Assembly: GCF_030548295.1 (NCBI RefSeq)
Contig: NZ_JAUOSB010000002.1
Span: 250,001 to 314,000, forward strand
Length of the DNA stretch: 64,000 nt
Direction: 5' to 3'
Origin: Wenyingzhuangia sp. 2_MG-2023
GTDB lineage: Bacteria > Bacteroidota > Bacteroidia > Flavobacteriales > Flavobacteriaceae
In this document: positions 23,387 to 32,522 of the stretch, piece after piece
How the letters are laid out: every line of letters starts with the position of its first letter
How positions within the stretch are numbered: position 1 is the stretch's first letter
Notes under the pieces: generated by a model
Told to the model about the DNA's origin: nothing
What the model saw: the letters and a program-made list of their open reading frames with translations, nothing else
Database searches by the model: none
Made by a program: the position numbers and the translations under genes

Positions 23387-24850
23387 ATGGAAACCTGTTT
23401 TATTACACTATTTACATCTCCACACCAAAACGGTTTTCTTTTATTTATTTTAGGAGTTATCTTTATTTTAAGTCTTTATCACTTCCTTTTATACTTCCAA
23501 CAAAAAAACAAGTCCTATTTATATTATTCTTTATATACTTTTTTATTGCTTATTGCCTATGTTATCTATCCAGAAAACAGTTTCATAAATATTATTCCAC
23601 CAAAAGGAATTTCATTTTTAAAACTCACACATCAATTTTGGGTATGGATATACAATATCATTTACTTTTATTTTGTACTGTATTTTTTAAACTTCCAAAA
23701 ACACTATCCCAAGCAAAATAAAATTTTATTAATGCTACTCATTAGTTTGTTTTTCATTGGAATCGCTTTATTTACCTATACCGTTATTACCCATACAAAC
23801 GAATTACTAAACTTTATTTATACAACATATTACACCAAAATAATTGTACTTATCACTCTTTGGGGTTTTTATTTAACTGCTAAAGTAAAAGAAGACACCA
23901 AATATTATATTTTATGTGGATGTTCATTTTTATTTATAGGATCTCTATTTGCCATTTTAATTATTGATTTTGGAGCATTAACAAATACAGCTACTGTTGG
24001 TTTTTTTATATTTTATATTGGAATACTGTTAGAAAACCTGTGTTTTTCTTTAGCACTAGGTTTAAAACAAAAACTAATGGCTTTGGAAAAAAGCAATACA
24101 CAAAACAAATTGATTTTAAAGCTAGAGGAAAATAAACTGTTGAAAAAAATTGCCTACGATGAACTTAGAGAAAAAATAAAAGTATTAGACAAACAAATTA
24201 AACTCCAAAAAGAAGTTGAAAGTTTAAAACTCACCGCATTAAAAAGTCAAATAAAACCACATTTTATTTTCAATGCTTTAAACTCTATAAAATTATATAT
24301 CAACAAAAACGATACTAATAAAGCCAGTAAATACTTAGATCGTTTTGCCAGATTGATTAGAAAGATACTAGAAGTTTCTTCCTTAGATTATATCTCTTTA
24401 GAAGAAGAATTAGAAATTATACAACTTTATATTGATATTGAAAACACTAGATTAACAACACCTGTACACACAAATATATCAATAGATTCGTCAATCAACT
24501 CAACACAAATAAAAGTTCCTTCTTTAATACTTCAACCTTTTGTAGAAAATGCTATTTGGCACGGATTGGCTACCAAAGAAGGTGATAAACAAATTGATAT
24601 TTATATTACAGCTACAAATAATTCCATAAAAATTAAGATTGATGATAATGGTATTGGCAGAAAAAAAAGCAAAGAATTACAAGAAGGAAAAATTACACAA
24701 AACAAATCATTAGGCATTAAACTTATTCAAGATAGATTATACAACCTATACGGTACACCAAATACTATAGAAATAGTTGATTTAGCTGATAATCAAAACA
24801 AACCTAAAGGAACAACAGTCAATATAAAACTAAATAAACACAAAAAATAA
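23387..24850 (+). CDS. LytS/His_kinase-family sensor kinase, 487 aa
   Basis: Seven hydrophobic segments fill residues 15-220 in a 7TM-DISM-like layout. A coiled coil (ENKLLKKIAYDELREKIK) leads to a His_kinase domain with the phospho-acceptor in QIKPHFIFNALNSIKLY. The ATPase is intact: ENAIWHGLATKEG (N box), DDNGIGRKKS (G1) and SLGIKLIQDRLYNLYG (G2). It pairs with the response regulator before it. The signal is unknown. Confidence 0.9.
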   Translation: METCFITLFTSPHQNGFLLFILGVIFILSLYHFLLYFQQKNKSYLYYSLYTFLLLIAYVIYPENSFINIIPPKGISFLKLTHQFWVWIYNIIYFYFVLYFLNFQKHYPKQNKILLMLLISLFFIGIALFTYTVITHTNELLNFIYTTYYTKIIVLITLWGFYLTAKVKEDTKYYILCGCSFLFIGSLFAILIIDFGALTNTATVGFFIFYIGILLENLCFSLALGLKQKLMALEKSNTQNKLILKLEENKLLKKIAYDELREKIKVLDKQIKLQKEVESLKLTALKSQIKPHFIFNALNSIKLYINKNDTNKASKYLDRFARLIRKILEVSSLDYISLEEELEIIQLYIDIENTRLTTPVHTNISIDSSINSTQIKVPSLILQPFVENAIWHGLATKEGDKQIDIYITATNNSIKIKIDDNGIGRKKSKELQEGKITQNKSLGIKLIQDRLYNLYGTPNTIEIVDLADNQNKPKGTTVNIKLNKHKK

Positions 24851-24851
24851 A

Positions 24852-24881
24852 TTGCTAAATAAATAATAATTAATACTTTTG
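24852..24881 (+). promoter_or_regulatory. Promoter of the rplM operon
   Basis: TTG (24,852-24,854) and TACTTTTG (24,874-24,881) are separated by exactly 19 bases, matching the Bacteroidota consensus, 59 bases before the rplM start. Confidence 0.8.
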
Positions 24882-24939
24882 CAATCCCTTGGAGAATCCA
24901 AGAAGAATTATTGTTTAATTATTACAAAAACTGGTGTAA

Positions 24940-25395
24940 ATGAACACATTAAGTTACAAAACAGTATCAGCTAACAAAGCGACTGCTGACAAGCAGTGGG
25001 TACTAGTTGATGCGGACGGACAAACATTGGGTCGTTTAGCTTCTATCGTTGCAAAATTGATTAGAGGTAAGTACAAACCAAGTTACACTCCTCACGTAGA
25101 TTGTGGAGACAACGTTGTTATTATCAACGCTGAAAAAATTCAATTATCTGGAAAAAAATGGTCTGACAAGGCTTATATCCGTCACACAGGATATCCAGGA
25201 GGTCAAAGAAGTTTATCTGCAACAGAAATGTTTGAGAAAGATCCTACAAGATTGATCGAAAAGGCAGTAAAAGGAATGTTACCTAAAAACAAATTAGGAA
25301 GCGCTCTTTACAGAAACTTATATGTTTATGCTGGTGTTGAGCACGCTCAAGAAGCACAACAACCAACAGCTATTAACTTAAACGACCTATTATAA
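24940..25395 (+). CDS. rplM: 50S ribosomal protein L13
   Basis: Full-length L13, 151 residues. WVLVDADGQTLGRLASIVAK, ADGQ and then GDNVVIINAEKI and YIRHTGYPGG are conserved family motifs. It is an early-assembling 23S rRNA-binding protein of the large subunit. It leads the plus-strand operon with rpsI one base after its stop, the normal gene pair across bacteria. Confidence 0.98.
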   Translation: MNTLSYKTVSANKATADKQWVLVDADGQTLGRLASIVAKLIRGKYKPSYTPHVDCGDNVVIINAEKIQLSGKKWSDKAYIRHTGYPGGQRSLSATEMFEKDPTRLIEKAVKGMLPKNKLGSALYRNLYVYAGVEHAQEAQQPTAINLNDLL

Positions 25396-25396
25396 T

Positions 25397-25783
25397 ATGG
25401 AAACTATTCACAAAATTGGTAGACGTAAAACTGCCGTAGCAAGAGTATATGTTTCTGAAGGTACAGGAAACATGACTATCAATGGTAGAGAATTAGCAAA
25501 ATACTTTACTACAGGAACATTACAATACAAAGCAAAACAAGCATTGTTATTGACTGAAAATTTAGAATCTTTTGACATTACAGTAAATGTATTTGGAGGT
25601 GGTGTAACAGGACAAGCAGAAGCGATCCGTTTGGCTATTTCTAGAGCATTGTGTGCATTAGACCCTGAAAATAGATTGATCTTAAAACCAGAAGGATTGT
25701 TAACTCGTGACCCTAGAATGGTTGAACGTAAGAAATTTGGTCAGAAGAAAGCACGTAAGAAGTTCCAATTCTCGAAACGTTAA
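25397..25783 (+). CDS. rpsI: 30S ribosomal protein S9
   Basis: Full-length S9, 128 residues, with GRRKTAVARVYV at the start, VFGGGVTGQAEAIRLAISRA in the middle and the obligatory SKR C-terminus (KKFQFSKR) that contacts the P-site tRNA. It is co-transcribed with rplM. Confidence 0.98.
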   Translation: METIHKIGRRKTAVARVYVSEGTGNMTINGRELAKYFTTGTLQYKAKQALLLTENLESFDITVNVFGGGVTGQAEAIRLAISRALCALDPENRLILKPEGLLTRDPRMVERKKFGQKKARKKFQFSKR

Positions 25784-25816
25784 TCTTACACATTTATTTA
25801 AAATTAAAATTAATCG

Positions 25817-25883
25817 ATTGTTTAGCAAAAATAGTAGAGACTTCTACACAGAACTACTCCGCTATTGCTAACATCTAAACAAT
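25817..25883 (+). ncRNA. Structured leader before rpsB (candidate S2 autoregulatory RNA)
   Basis: ATTGTTTAG (25,817-25,825) pairs with CTAAACAAT (25,875-25,883). Inside it TAGCAA pairs with TTGCTA (25,865-25,870) and a small apical hairpin lies in between. The stem closes ten bases before the rpsB ATG. Ribosomal protein leaders often bind their own protein; that role is inferred here. Confidence 0.5.
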
Positions 25884-25892
25884 ATCCATATT

Positions 25893-26633
25893 ATGGCAAA
25901 TATTCAAGAATTATTAGAAGCTGGTGTACACTTTGGACACTTAACTAGAAAGTGGAATCCAAGTATGGCTCCTTACATCTACACAGAACGTAATGGAGTA
26001 CACATCATTGATTTGTACAAAACTTCAGCTAAAATTGACGAAGCATCTGTTGCTTTAGAAAAAATTGCTGCATCAGGAAGAAAAATCTTATTTGTTGCAA
26101 CAAAAAAACAAGCAAAAGACATCGTTTCTGAAAAAGCAGCGGCTGTAAACATGCCTTACATCACTGAAAGATGGCCTGGGGGAATGTTGACTAACTTTGT
26201 AACTATCCGTAAGGCAGTTAAAAAAATGTCTCAAATTGATAGAATGAAGACTGACGGTTCTTTTGATGCATTGTCAAAAAGAGAAAAGTTACAAATCGAT
26301 CGTCAACGTGCTAAATTAGAAAAGAACTTAGGTTCTATCTCTGACATGACACGTTTGCCAGGAGCTTTGTTCATTATTGATGTTAAAAAAGAACACATTG
26401 CTGTTGCAGAAGCTAAGAAATTAAACATTCCTGTTTTTGCTATGGTAGATACAAACTCTGATCCTAGTGATATTGATTTTGTAATCCCGTCTAACGATGA
26501 TGCTTCTAAATCTATCGATAAAATCTTAACCTTAACTACTGAAGCTGTAGCTAAAGGGTTGAGCGAAAGAAAATCAGGTAAAGAAGAAGTTGTAGCTCCT
26601 ACAACTGTAGCTCCTGTAGAAGAAGCAAAATAA
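25893..26633 (+). CDS. rpsB: 30S ribosomal protein S2
   Basis: Full-length S2, 246 residues: LLEAGVHFGHLTRKWNPSM, then IIDLYKTSAKIDEA, RWPGGMLTNFVTIRKAV and the LPGALFIIDVKKEHIAVAEA helix. The C-terminal tail (EEVVAPTTVAPVEEAK) is longer and acidic, as usual in Flavobacteriaceae. It follows rpsI and precedes tsf with a terminator between. Confidence 0.98.
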   Translation: MANIQELLEAGVHFGHLTRKWNPSMAPYIYTERNGVHIIDLYKTSAKIDEASVALEKIAASGRKILFVATKKQAKDIVSEKAAAVNMPYITERWPGGMLTNFVTIRKAVKKMSQIDRMKTDGSFDALSKREKLQIDRQRAKLEKNLGSISDMTRLPGALFIIDVKKEHIAVAEAKKLNIPVFAMVDTNSDPSDIDFVIPSNDDASKSIDKILTLTTEAVAKGLSERKSGKEEVVAPTTVAPVEEAK

Positions 26634-26652
26634 TCACACAAATTTAACATGC

Positions 26653-26690
26653 AACGGTACAAAACTTTTATAATTTTGTACCGTTCATTT
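26653..26690 (+). terminator. Hairpin between rpsB and tsf
   Basis: AACGGTACAAAA (26,653-26,664) pairs with TTTTGTACCGTT (26,674-26,685), followed by a T-run. It likely attenuates or ends the rpsB transcript before tsf. Confidence 0.7.
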
Positions 26691-26717
26691 TTTTAAAAAT
26701 AATTAAAACACAATACT

Positions 26718-27683
26718 ATGGCAGATATTAAGGCAGCTGACGTGATGAAACTAAGAAAATCATCAGGAGCTGGAATGATGGACTGTAAAAAAGCTTTGAT
26801 TGAAGCTGAAGGAGATTTTGACAAAGCAGTTGACGTATTACGTAAGAGAGGGCAAAAAATGGCTGCAAAGAGAGCTGACCGTGAGTCTAGCGAAGGTGCT
26901 GCTATTGCTGTTGTAAACGAAGACAAAACTGCAGGAGTTTCTATCGTATTAGGATGTGAAACTGATTTTGTTGGTAAAAACGATGATTTTGTTGCTTTGG
27001 CTAAAAAATTAGCTGTACATGCATTGAACTTTAAAACAAAAGAAGAATTTTTAGCTTCTGAGTTTGAGGGTGTTTCTGTTGCAGAGAAATTAGTTGAGCA
27101 AACTGGTGTTGTAGGTGAAAAATTAGAAATCAATGATTTCTCTAGAGTTGAGGCTCCTTTTGTTGGATCTTACATTCACGTTGGAAACAAAATTGCTTCT
27201 TTAGTTGGTTTGTCTAAAGCATTTGACAAAGCAGATGAATTGTCTAGAGATGTTGCAATGCAAGTTGCTTCTATGGGTGCTACCACACTATCTTACAAAG
27301 ACTTTGAACCTTCATTTGTAGCTGCTGAAACCGAAGCTAGAATTGCTGTTATCGAAAAAGATAATATTGAGTTAGGAAGATTGGGTAAAACATTGAAAAA
27401 TGTTCCTCAATACATTTCTATGTCTCAATTGACTGAGGAAGTTTTAGCAAAAGCAGAAGCTGATGCAAAAGCCGAGTTGGCTGCAGAAGGTAAACCAGAA
27501 AAAATTTGGGATAGAATTTTGCCAGGAAAAATTGAAAGATTTATTTCTGACAATACTACTTTAGATCAAGAACAATGTTTATTGGATCAAAACTTTATCA
27601 AAGACGAAAAGAAAACTGTTGCAGATTACGTTTCTTCTTTTGATGTAGAAGTAACTAGCTTCTCAAGAGTAACACTAGGATAA
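26718..27683 (+). CDS. tsf: Elongation factor Ts
   Basis: Full-length, 321 residues, in the long form usual for Bacteroidota. The N-terminal UBA-like part has VMKLRKSSGAGMMDCKKALI, followed by DKAVDVLRKRGQKMAAKRAD and the core SIVLGCETDFVGKNDDF. It recycles EF-Tu by nucleotide exchange. The neighbour order rpsB-tsf is conserved; a terminator follows. Confidence 0.97.
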   Translation: MADIKAADVMKLRKSSGAGMMDCKKALIEAEGDFDKAVDVLRKRGQKMAAKRADRESSEGAAIAVVNEDKTAGVSIVLGCETDFVGKNDDFVALAKKLAVHALNFKTKEEFLASEFEGVSVAEKLVEQTGVVGEKLEINDFSRVEAPFVGSYIHVGNKIASLVGLSKAFDKADELSRDVAMQVASMGATTLSYKDFEPSFVAAETEARIAVIEKDNIELGRLGKTLKNVPQYISMSQLTEEVLAKAEADAKAELAAEGKPEKIWDRILPGKIERFISDNTTLDQEQCLLDQNFIKDEKKTVADYVSSFDVEVTSFSRVTLG

Positions 27684-27702
27684 TTTTCCTTATAAAATAT
27701 CA

Positions 27703-27730
27703 AAAACCTCTCAATAACTTGAGAGGTTTT
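27703..27730 (+). terminator. tsf terminator
   Basis: AAAACCTCTCAA and TTGAGAGGTTTT flank a four-base loop, followed by T's. Confidence 0.8.
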
Positions 27731-27787
27731 TTTTGGAATAAAAACAAGAAACAAACCTAGCAAAGTATAAATATTCATCTAAAATTT

Positions 27788-27795
27788 TATATTTG
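27788..27795 (+). promoter_or_regulatory. pyrH -7 element
   Basis: TATATTTG matches the Bacteroidota -7 consensus 19 bases before the pyrH start. No clear TTG upstream was found at the usual distance. Confidence 0.45.
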
Positions 27796-27814
27796 CACTA
27801 CCTAATCAATAACT

Positions 27815-28525
27815 ATGCAATACAAAAGAATACTTTTAAAATTAAGTGGAGAAGCTTTAATGGGAGACAATCAATATGGTATTGATCCTAAACGTTTAGA
27901 AGAATATGCCGAAGAGGTAAAAGCTGCCGTAGATACCGGATTAGAAATTGCAATTGTTATAGGAGGAGGAAACATTTTTAGAGGAATTTCTGGTGCTGCA
28001 CAAGGAATGGATCGTGTGCAAGGAGATTATATGGGAATGTTAGCAACTTGTATCAACGGAATGGCATTACAAAGTGCTATTGAAGCTCAAGGAGTTCCAA
28101 CAAGGCTATTAACTGCCATCAAAATGGAAGAAATTGCTGAACCATTTATCAAGCGTAGAGCTGTAAGACACTTGGAAAAAGGAAGAGTGGTTATTTTTGG
28201 TGCTGGAACAGGAAATCCTTATTTTACAACAGATACTGCTTCTGTTTTAAGAGCTATAGAAATACAGGCTGATGTTATTTTAAAAGGAACTCGTGTAGAT
28301 GGAATCTACTCTGCAGATCCTGAAAAAGACCCGACTGCAACAAAATTTGACACCATCACTTACAAAGATGTGTTGAGCAAAGGTTTGAAAATTATGGATT
28401 CTACAGCTTTTACCTTAAGTGAAGAAAATAATTTACCTATTTTAGTTTTTGATATGAATACGAAAGGAAATCTTCAAAAATTAATTACAGGAGAGAACAT
28501 AGGAACAATAGTTACAGATAAATAA
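27815..28525 (+). CDS. pyrH: Uridylate kinase
   Basis: Full-length UMP kinase, 236 residues: [48 protein letters not shown] and [20 protein letters not shown] are conserved family motifs for UMP and ATP binding. It makes UDP in pyrimidine synthesis. It is followed eight bases later by frr, the common bacterial pair. Confidence 0.97.
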   Translation: MQYKRILLKLSGEALMGDNQYGIDPKRLEEYAEEVKAAVDTGLEIAIVIGGGNIFRGISGAAQGMDRVQGDYMGMLATCINGMALQSAIEAQGVPTRLLTAIKMEEIAEPFIKRRAVRHLEKGRVVIFGAGTGNPYFTTDTASVLRAIEIQADVILKGTRVDGIYSADPEKDPTATKFDTITYKDVLSKGLKIMDSTAFTLSEENNLPILVFDMNTKGNLQKLITGENIGTIVTDK

Positions 28526-28533
28526 TATTAATA

Positions 28534-29088
28534 ATGAACGAAGAGGTTATATTTATTATTGACACAACCAAAGAGGGAATGGAAGCTGCCATCACTCATT
28601 TGGTGAAAGAATTTGGAAATATTAGAGCAGGTAAGGCTAGCCCTGCCATGCTAGGAAGTGTAATGGTGGATTATTATGGATCTTTAACGCCATTAAGCCA
28701 AGTAGCAAATGTAAGTACTGCAGATGCTCAAACCATTACGGTTCAGCCTTGGGAAAAGTCTATGATTCCTGTAATTGAAAAAGGAATTATTGTATCAAAC
28801 CTAGGTTTCAACCCAATGAACAACGGAGATTTGATTATGATCAACGTACCTGCTTTGACAGAGGAAAGACGTAAAGAACTTTCTAAACAAGCAAAAGCAG
28901 AAGCTGAACATGCAAAAATTAGTGTTCGTAACATCAGACGTGATTCAAACAACGATGTTAAAAAAGCTGATATTTCTGACGATGAGAAAAAAGCTGCTGA
29001 AGCTGACATTCAACAATTGACAGATACATATATTAAGAAAGTGGATGAATTGTATGCTGTAAAAGATACAGAAATCATGAAAATATAA
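28534..29088 (+). CDS. frr: Ribosome recycling factor
   Basis: Full-length RRF, 184 residues: EFGNIRAGKASPAMLGSVMV, GSLTPLSQVANVS, WEKSMIPVIEKGI and LTEERRKELSKQAKAEAEHA mark the family, which frees post-termination ribosomes with EF-G. Co-transcribed with pyrH and followed by a terminator. Confidence 0.97.
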   Translation: MNEEVIFIIDTTKEGMEAAITHLVKEFGNIRAGKASPAMLGSVMVDYYGSLTPLSQVANVSTADAQTITVQPWEKSMIPVIEKGIIVSNLGFNPMNNGDLIMINVPALTEERRKELSKQAKAEAEHAKISVRNIRRDSNNDVKKADISDDEKKAAEADIQQLTDTYIKKVDELYAVKDTEIMKI

Positions 29089-29116
29089 TTACTACTCTCA
29101 ATTTAAAAATACATAG

Positions 29117-29156
29117 AGCCATCTAATAAAGTACACTGTTACCTAATTAGATGGCT
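29117..29156 (+). terminator. frr terminator
   Basis: AGCCATCTAAT (29,117-29,127) pairs with ATTAGATGGCT (29,146-29,156), followed by a seven-base T-run. Confidence 0.8.
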
Positions 29157-29200
29157 TTTTTTATCTAATTTTACACCTCTCATTCAATCATATTTAACTT

Positions 29201-31558
29201 ATGAAATTTTGGAATACCGTTGCTAGAACCATTCTAACACACCGAGTAGCAACCATCATTATTATTGCTGTCATCACAGGTCTTTTGGCATCACAATTTA
29301 AAAATGTCAAGTTCTCTTACACAGAAGCAAACTTATTACCAGAAGACAATCCTGCCAATATTGAATACAATAAATTCTTATCCATTTTTGGTGAAGAAGG
29401 GAATATTGTTGTTTTAGCTGTTAAAGATTCTACATTATTTTCAAATCCAAAAAAATTTAACAATTGGTTGGCTTTGGCTGATTCCATTTCTAACTATAAA
29501 AAAATTATTGAAGGGGTTATTTCTTTTAGCAACATACAAGAGCTTCAAAAAAATATAGAAGAACAAAAGTTTGAACTAAAATCTTCTTTCCATAAAAAAA
29601 ACTTCAACAAGCATGAAATAGACAGTATTAAAGATCATATTTTTAACAACCTGCCATTTTATGACAACATCCTTTTTAACAAAGAAACGGGAACGGTTCA
29701 AACCATTGTTTATATTGATAAAATTATTGTAAACACCAAAGTGCGCTCTGACTTTGTTAAAAACGTTTTCAATCCACTTATAAAAAAGTTTGACAAAGAA
29801 AATAATTTACAAGTTAGGGTTTCAGGAATGCCCTACGTGCGTAGTATGAATGCGGCGAGTGTAAAATCTGAAATGGGAATGTTTGTTATTCTTGGTTTGG
29901 GTGTTACGGGTTTTATCTTCTTTTTGTTTTTCAGATCTGTTAGAGCTACTGTAATTACGCTATCTGTCGTTATTATTGGTGTTTTATGGTCTTTTGGTTT
30001 TATGGGATTGTTAGGGTTTAAAATTTCTATTCTTACTGCATTGATTCCTCCTTTAATTATTGTTATTGGAGTACCCAATGCTATTTTCCTGATTCACAAA
30101 TACCAACAAGAAGTTCACAAACACGGTAACAAAGCAAAATCTCTGCAAAGGGTTATTACCAAAGTTGGAAACGCAACTTTAATGACCAATATAACTACTG
30201 CTGCTGGTTTTGCTACCTTTATTTTTACCAAGAGTACTATTTTAAAAGAATTTGGTATCATTGCTTCAATCAATATTATGGGAATTTTTGTCATCTCTCT
30301 TTGTTTGATTCCTGTTCTTTATAGTTTTATGCCATTACCCAAACCCAAACACCTAAAACACTTGGAAAAAAAATGGGCTGATGGTATTGTTAACGGAATG
30401 GCAAAAATTATTCGTAACAAAAAACCTTACGTTTACGTAGTTGCTTTTAGTTTGATTGTTATTGCTGGTATTGGTGCAAATCGTATAAAAGTTTCTGGAA
30501 GTCTGATTGAAGACATGTCTAAAAAAACGCAATTTTTTAAAGATATCGTCTTTTTTGAAAATGAATTTGGGGGAATTTTACCGCTTGAAATTTTAGTAGA
30601 TACTAAAAAGAACAAAGGAGTAATGAACTTAAGCACTCTTAAGCGTATTGATAAACTAGAATCCGAAATAAACAAAATACCAGAACTCTCTAAGCCTATC
30701 TCTATCAATAACATTGTAAAATACTCTAAACAAGCTTTTTACAACGGAAACCCTAAGTTTTATTCCTTACCTACATCACAAGAAAAAAACTTCATTCTAG
30801 CTTACGCAAAAAATTCAGGAGGAAACACATCTTCTCTGGCTAACATGGTTGATAAAACAGGACAACACACGCGTATTACCACTTTTATGAAAGATATTGG
30901 TACAGAACGCATGGAACAGATTCAAGAAGAATTGCAGGTTATTATTGATAAAAATTTTCCTAAAAACCAGTACGATGTTACATTGACAGGAAAAGCATTG
31001 GTGTTTGTAAAAGGAACCAATTATTTAATTCACAACCTAATCATTTCTTTAGGATTGGCCATTTTGTTAATTGCACTATTCATTGGAGGTTTGTTCAAAA
31101 ATTACAAAATGATTTTAATCTCGTTAATTCCAAACATCTTTCCACTTATCTTAACTTCTGGATTGATGGGCTATTTAGGAATCCCTCTAAAACCTTCAAC
31201 TATCTTGGTTTTTAGTATTGCTTTTGGAATTTCTGTAGATGATACCATTCACTTTTTAGCCAAATACAGACAAGAATTAATGGCTAGCAAAGGAAATGTA
31301 AAAACTTCTGTTTACAAAGCTTTACGAGAGACAGGAATCAGTATGTTTTACACTTCTATTGTGCTGTTCTTTGGATTTTTGGTTTTTGTAATTTCCAGTT
31401 TTGGAGGAACCAAAGCTTTAGGAGGTTTGGTTTCTATTACCTTATTATTTGCTATGATTTCTAATTTGATTTTACTTCCTTCATTGTTGATTACTTTTGA
31501 GAAAAACATGACGAAAAAAAAGAAAAAAAAATCTCATCATAAAAAAATTCATAACTAA
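29201..31558 (+). CDS. RND/MMPL-family exporter, 785 aa
   Basis: A two-half transporter of the patched/MMPL class. Each half has a periplasmic loop followed by five or six membrane segments. Clear motifs are GIVVLAVKDSTLFS in the first loop, ALIPPLIIVIGVPNAIFLIH in the first sterol-sensing-like bundle and FSIAFGISVDDTIHFLAKYR in the second, with the transmembrane acidic residues. Its cargo is unknown; relatives export lipids or hopanoids. The C-terminus is lysine-rich. Confidence 0.85.
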   Translation: MKFWNTVARTILTHRVATIIIIAVITGLLASQFKNVKFSYTEANLLPEDNPANIEYNKFLSIFGEEGNIVVLAVKDSTLFSNPKKFNNWLALADSISNYKKIIEGVISFSNIQELQKNIEEQKFELKSSFHKKNFNKHEIDSIKDHIFNNLPFYDNILFNKETGTVQTIVYIDKIIVNTKVRSDFVKNVFNPLIKKFDKENNLQVRVSGMPYVRSMNAASVKSEMGMFVILGLGVTGFIFFLFFRSVRATVITLSVVIIGVLWSFGFMGLLGFKISILTALIPPLIIVIGVPNAIFLIHKYQQEVHKHGNKAKSLQRVITKVGNATLMTNITTAAGFATFIFTKSTILKEFGIIASINIMGIFVISLCLIPVLYSFMPLPKPKHLKHLEKKWADGIVNGMAKIIRNKKPYVYVVAFSLIVIAGIGANRIKVSGSLIEDMSKKTQFFKDIVFFENEFGGILPLEILVDTKKNKGVMNLSTLKRIDKLESEINKIPELSKPISINNIVKYSKQAFYNGNPKFYSLPTSQEKNFILAYAKNSGGNTSSLANMVDKTGQHTRITTFMKDIGTERMEQIQEELQVIIDKNFPKNQYDVTLTGKALVFVKGTNYLIHNLIISLGLAILLIALFIGGLFKNYKMILISLIPNIFPLILTSGLMGYLGIPLKPSTILVFSIAFGISVDDTIHFLAKYRQELMASKGNVKTSVYKALRETGISMFYTSIVLFFGFLVFVISSFGGTKALGGLVSITLLFAMISNLILLPSLLITFEKNMTKKKKKKSHHKKIHN

Positions 31559-31602
31559 ACTAGAGATTCAACAAGTAACTGAATCTTTAATTGTTTAGCA
31601 CA

Positions 31603-31640
31603 AAAAACCCCACTTTTAATGTATTAAAAGTGGGGTTTTG
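31603..31640. terminator. Bidirectional terminator
   Basis: AACCCCACTTTTAAT pairs with ATTAAAAGTGGGGTT around a two-base loop, with A- and T-runs on the outer sides, between the convergent RND and J-domain genes. Confidence 0.85.
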
Positions 31641-31657
31641 TATAATTTTAAGCTTGT

Positions 31658-32104
31658 TTACACCAATTCTGATGCTTTCATTGCTTTTCTGTAAATAAAC
31701 GAATTGAATATTTTTCTTCTTGCAAAGTTTGCTCTTTGTGGCGTGTTTAAGAACTTAGTGTACAATGCTTTATTCACACCAAAATATTCATAGACATTAC
31801 CATCAGAAAAGGTAATTTCCATCAACATACTTTTGTGCTTAAAATCCTCTATATAAGATTCTTTAATTGTTTTGGTGTAAGCTTCTAAATTAGCCTCTTT
31901 AGTTTCTGGAGCAATGCTTACTAAAAAATGGTAACCATCAATAATTTTCAGACTAATTTCTCCTGCTTCTTCCTTCTCTTGTTCGTCTTGAAACTTGTCT
32001 GGATGATATTTTTTCACCAACCCTCTGTAGGTTGTTTTTATTTCTTTCAAATCAATAGCCCCTTGGACATTGAATAACTTTTTATATTCGTTGATACGTT
32101 TCAT
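31658..32104 (-). CDS. J-domain protein with C-terminal KTSC-like domain, 148 aa
   Basis: Residues 5-70 form a J-domain (KEIKTTYRGLVKKYHPDKFQ, with HPD) that stimulates DnaK-type ATPases. Residues 90-148 (FSDGNVYEYFGVNKALYTKF, then RRKIFNSFIYRK) match the KTSC domain known from the lysyl-tRNA synthetase C-terminus and RNA-binding proteins. The role is unclear; the fusion suggests a J-protein directed to a nucleic acid. A TAGCTTTG -7 element lies at 32,128-32,135 on the minus strand. Confidence 0.75.
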   Translation of the reverse strand: MKRINEYKKLFNVQGAIDLKEIKTTYRGLVKKYHPDKFQDEQEKEEAGEISLKIIDGYHFLVSIAPETKEANLEAYTKTIKESYIEDFKHKSMLMEITFSDGNVYEYFGVNKALYTKFLNTPQRANFARRKIFNSFIYRKAMKASELV

Positions 32105-32522
32105 TCTAGTACTTTCTATATTTCGTGCAAAGCTAGGTCTAATTATTGAGATAAAGGCATCTAAATATAGATTTTAACAAATGTATTTAAACACCTTAAT
32201 TAAGCACAACCTTTTGACTATCAATCTACTTTCAGAAAAAATCAATTCAAAAAAATTTGCCTTTCCGCTTTTTAAAAAGAATCATGTATTTGTTTAATTC
32301 TAAAAGCAGATAATTTTTTGAAAATTAAAATTCTTATAAACACTCACAATAACAAAACTCACATAAAAAATAATGACACATGGATGTTATTAATTATTTT
32401 AAATAGAAAGCCTTAATAAATTAAGATTCCTTAGACAATTCCTAAAATATCAACATTTTTATTCGTCATAAACTCCTAAATTTGTATTTCTAATTAGATT
32501 TTTTTCTACGTATCTTTTTCTT
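32105..32522. other. Intergenic region with divergent promoters
   Basis: AT-rich gap of 418 bases. It holds a -7 element (CAAAGCTA at 32,128-32,135, minus) for the J-domain gene and a TAAATTTG (32,477-32,484, plus) before the DUF6377 gene. No small gene, RNA or strong palindrome is seen in the rest. Confidence 0.4.

Noticed and set aside
26693-27133. 146-residue minus-strand frame
   Set aside because: Shadow of tsf; composition is antisense-like.
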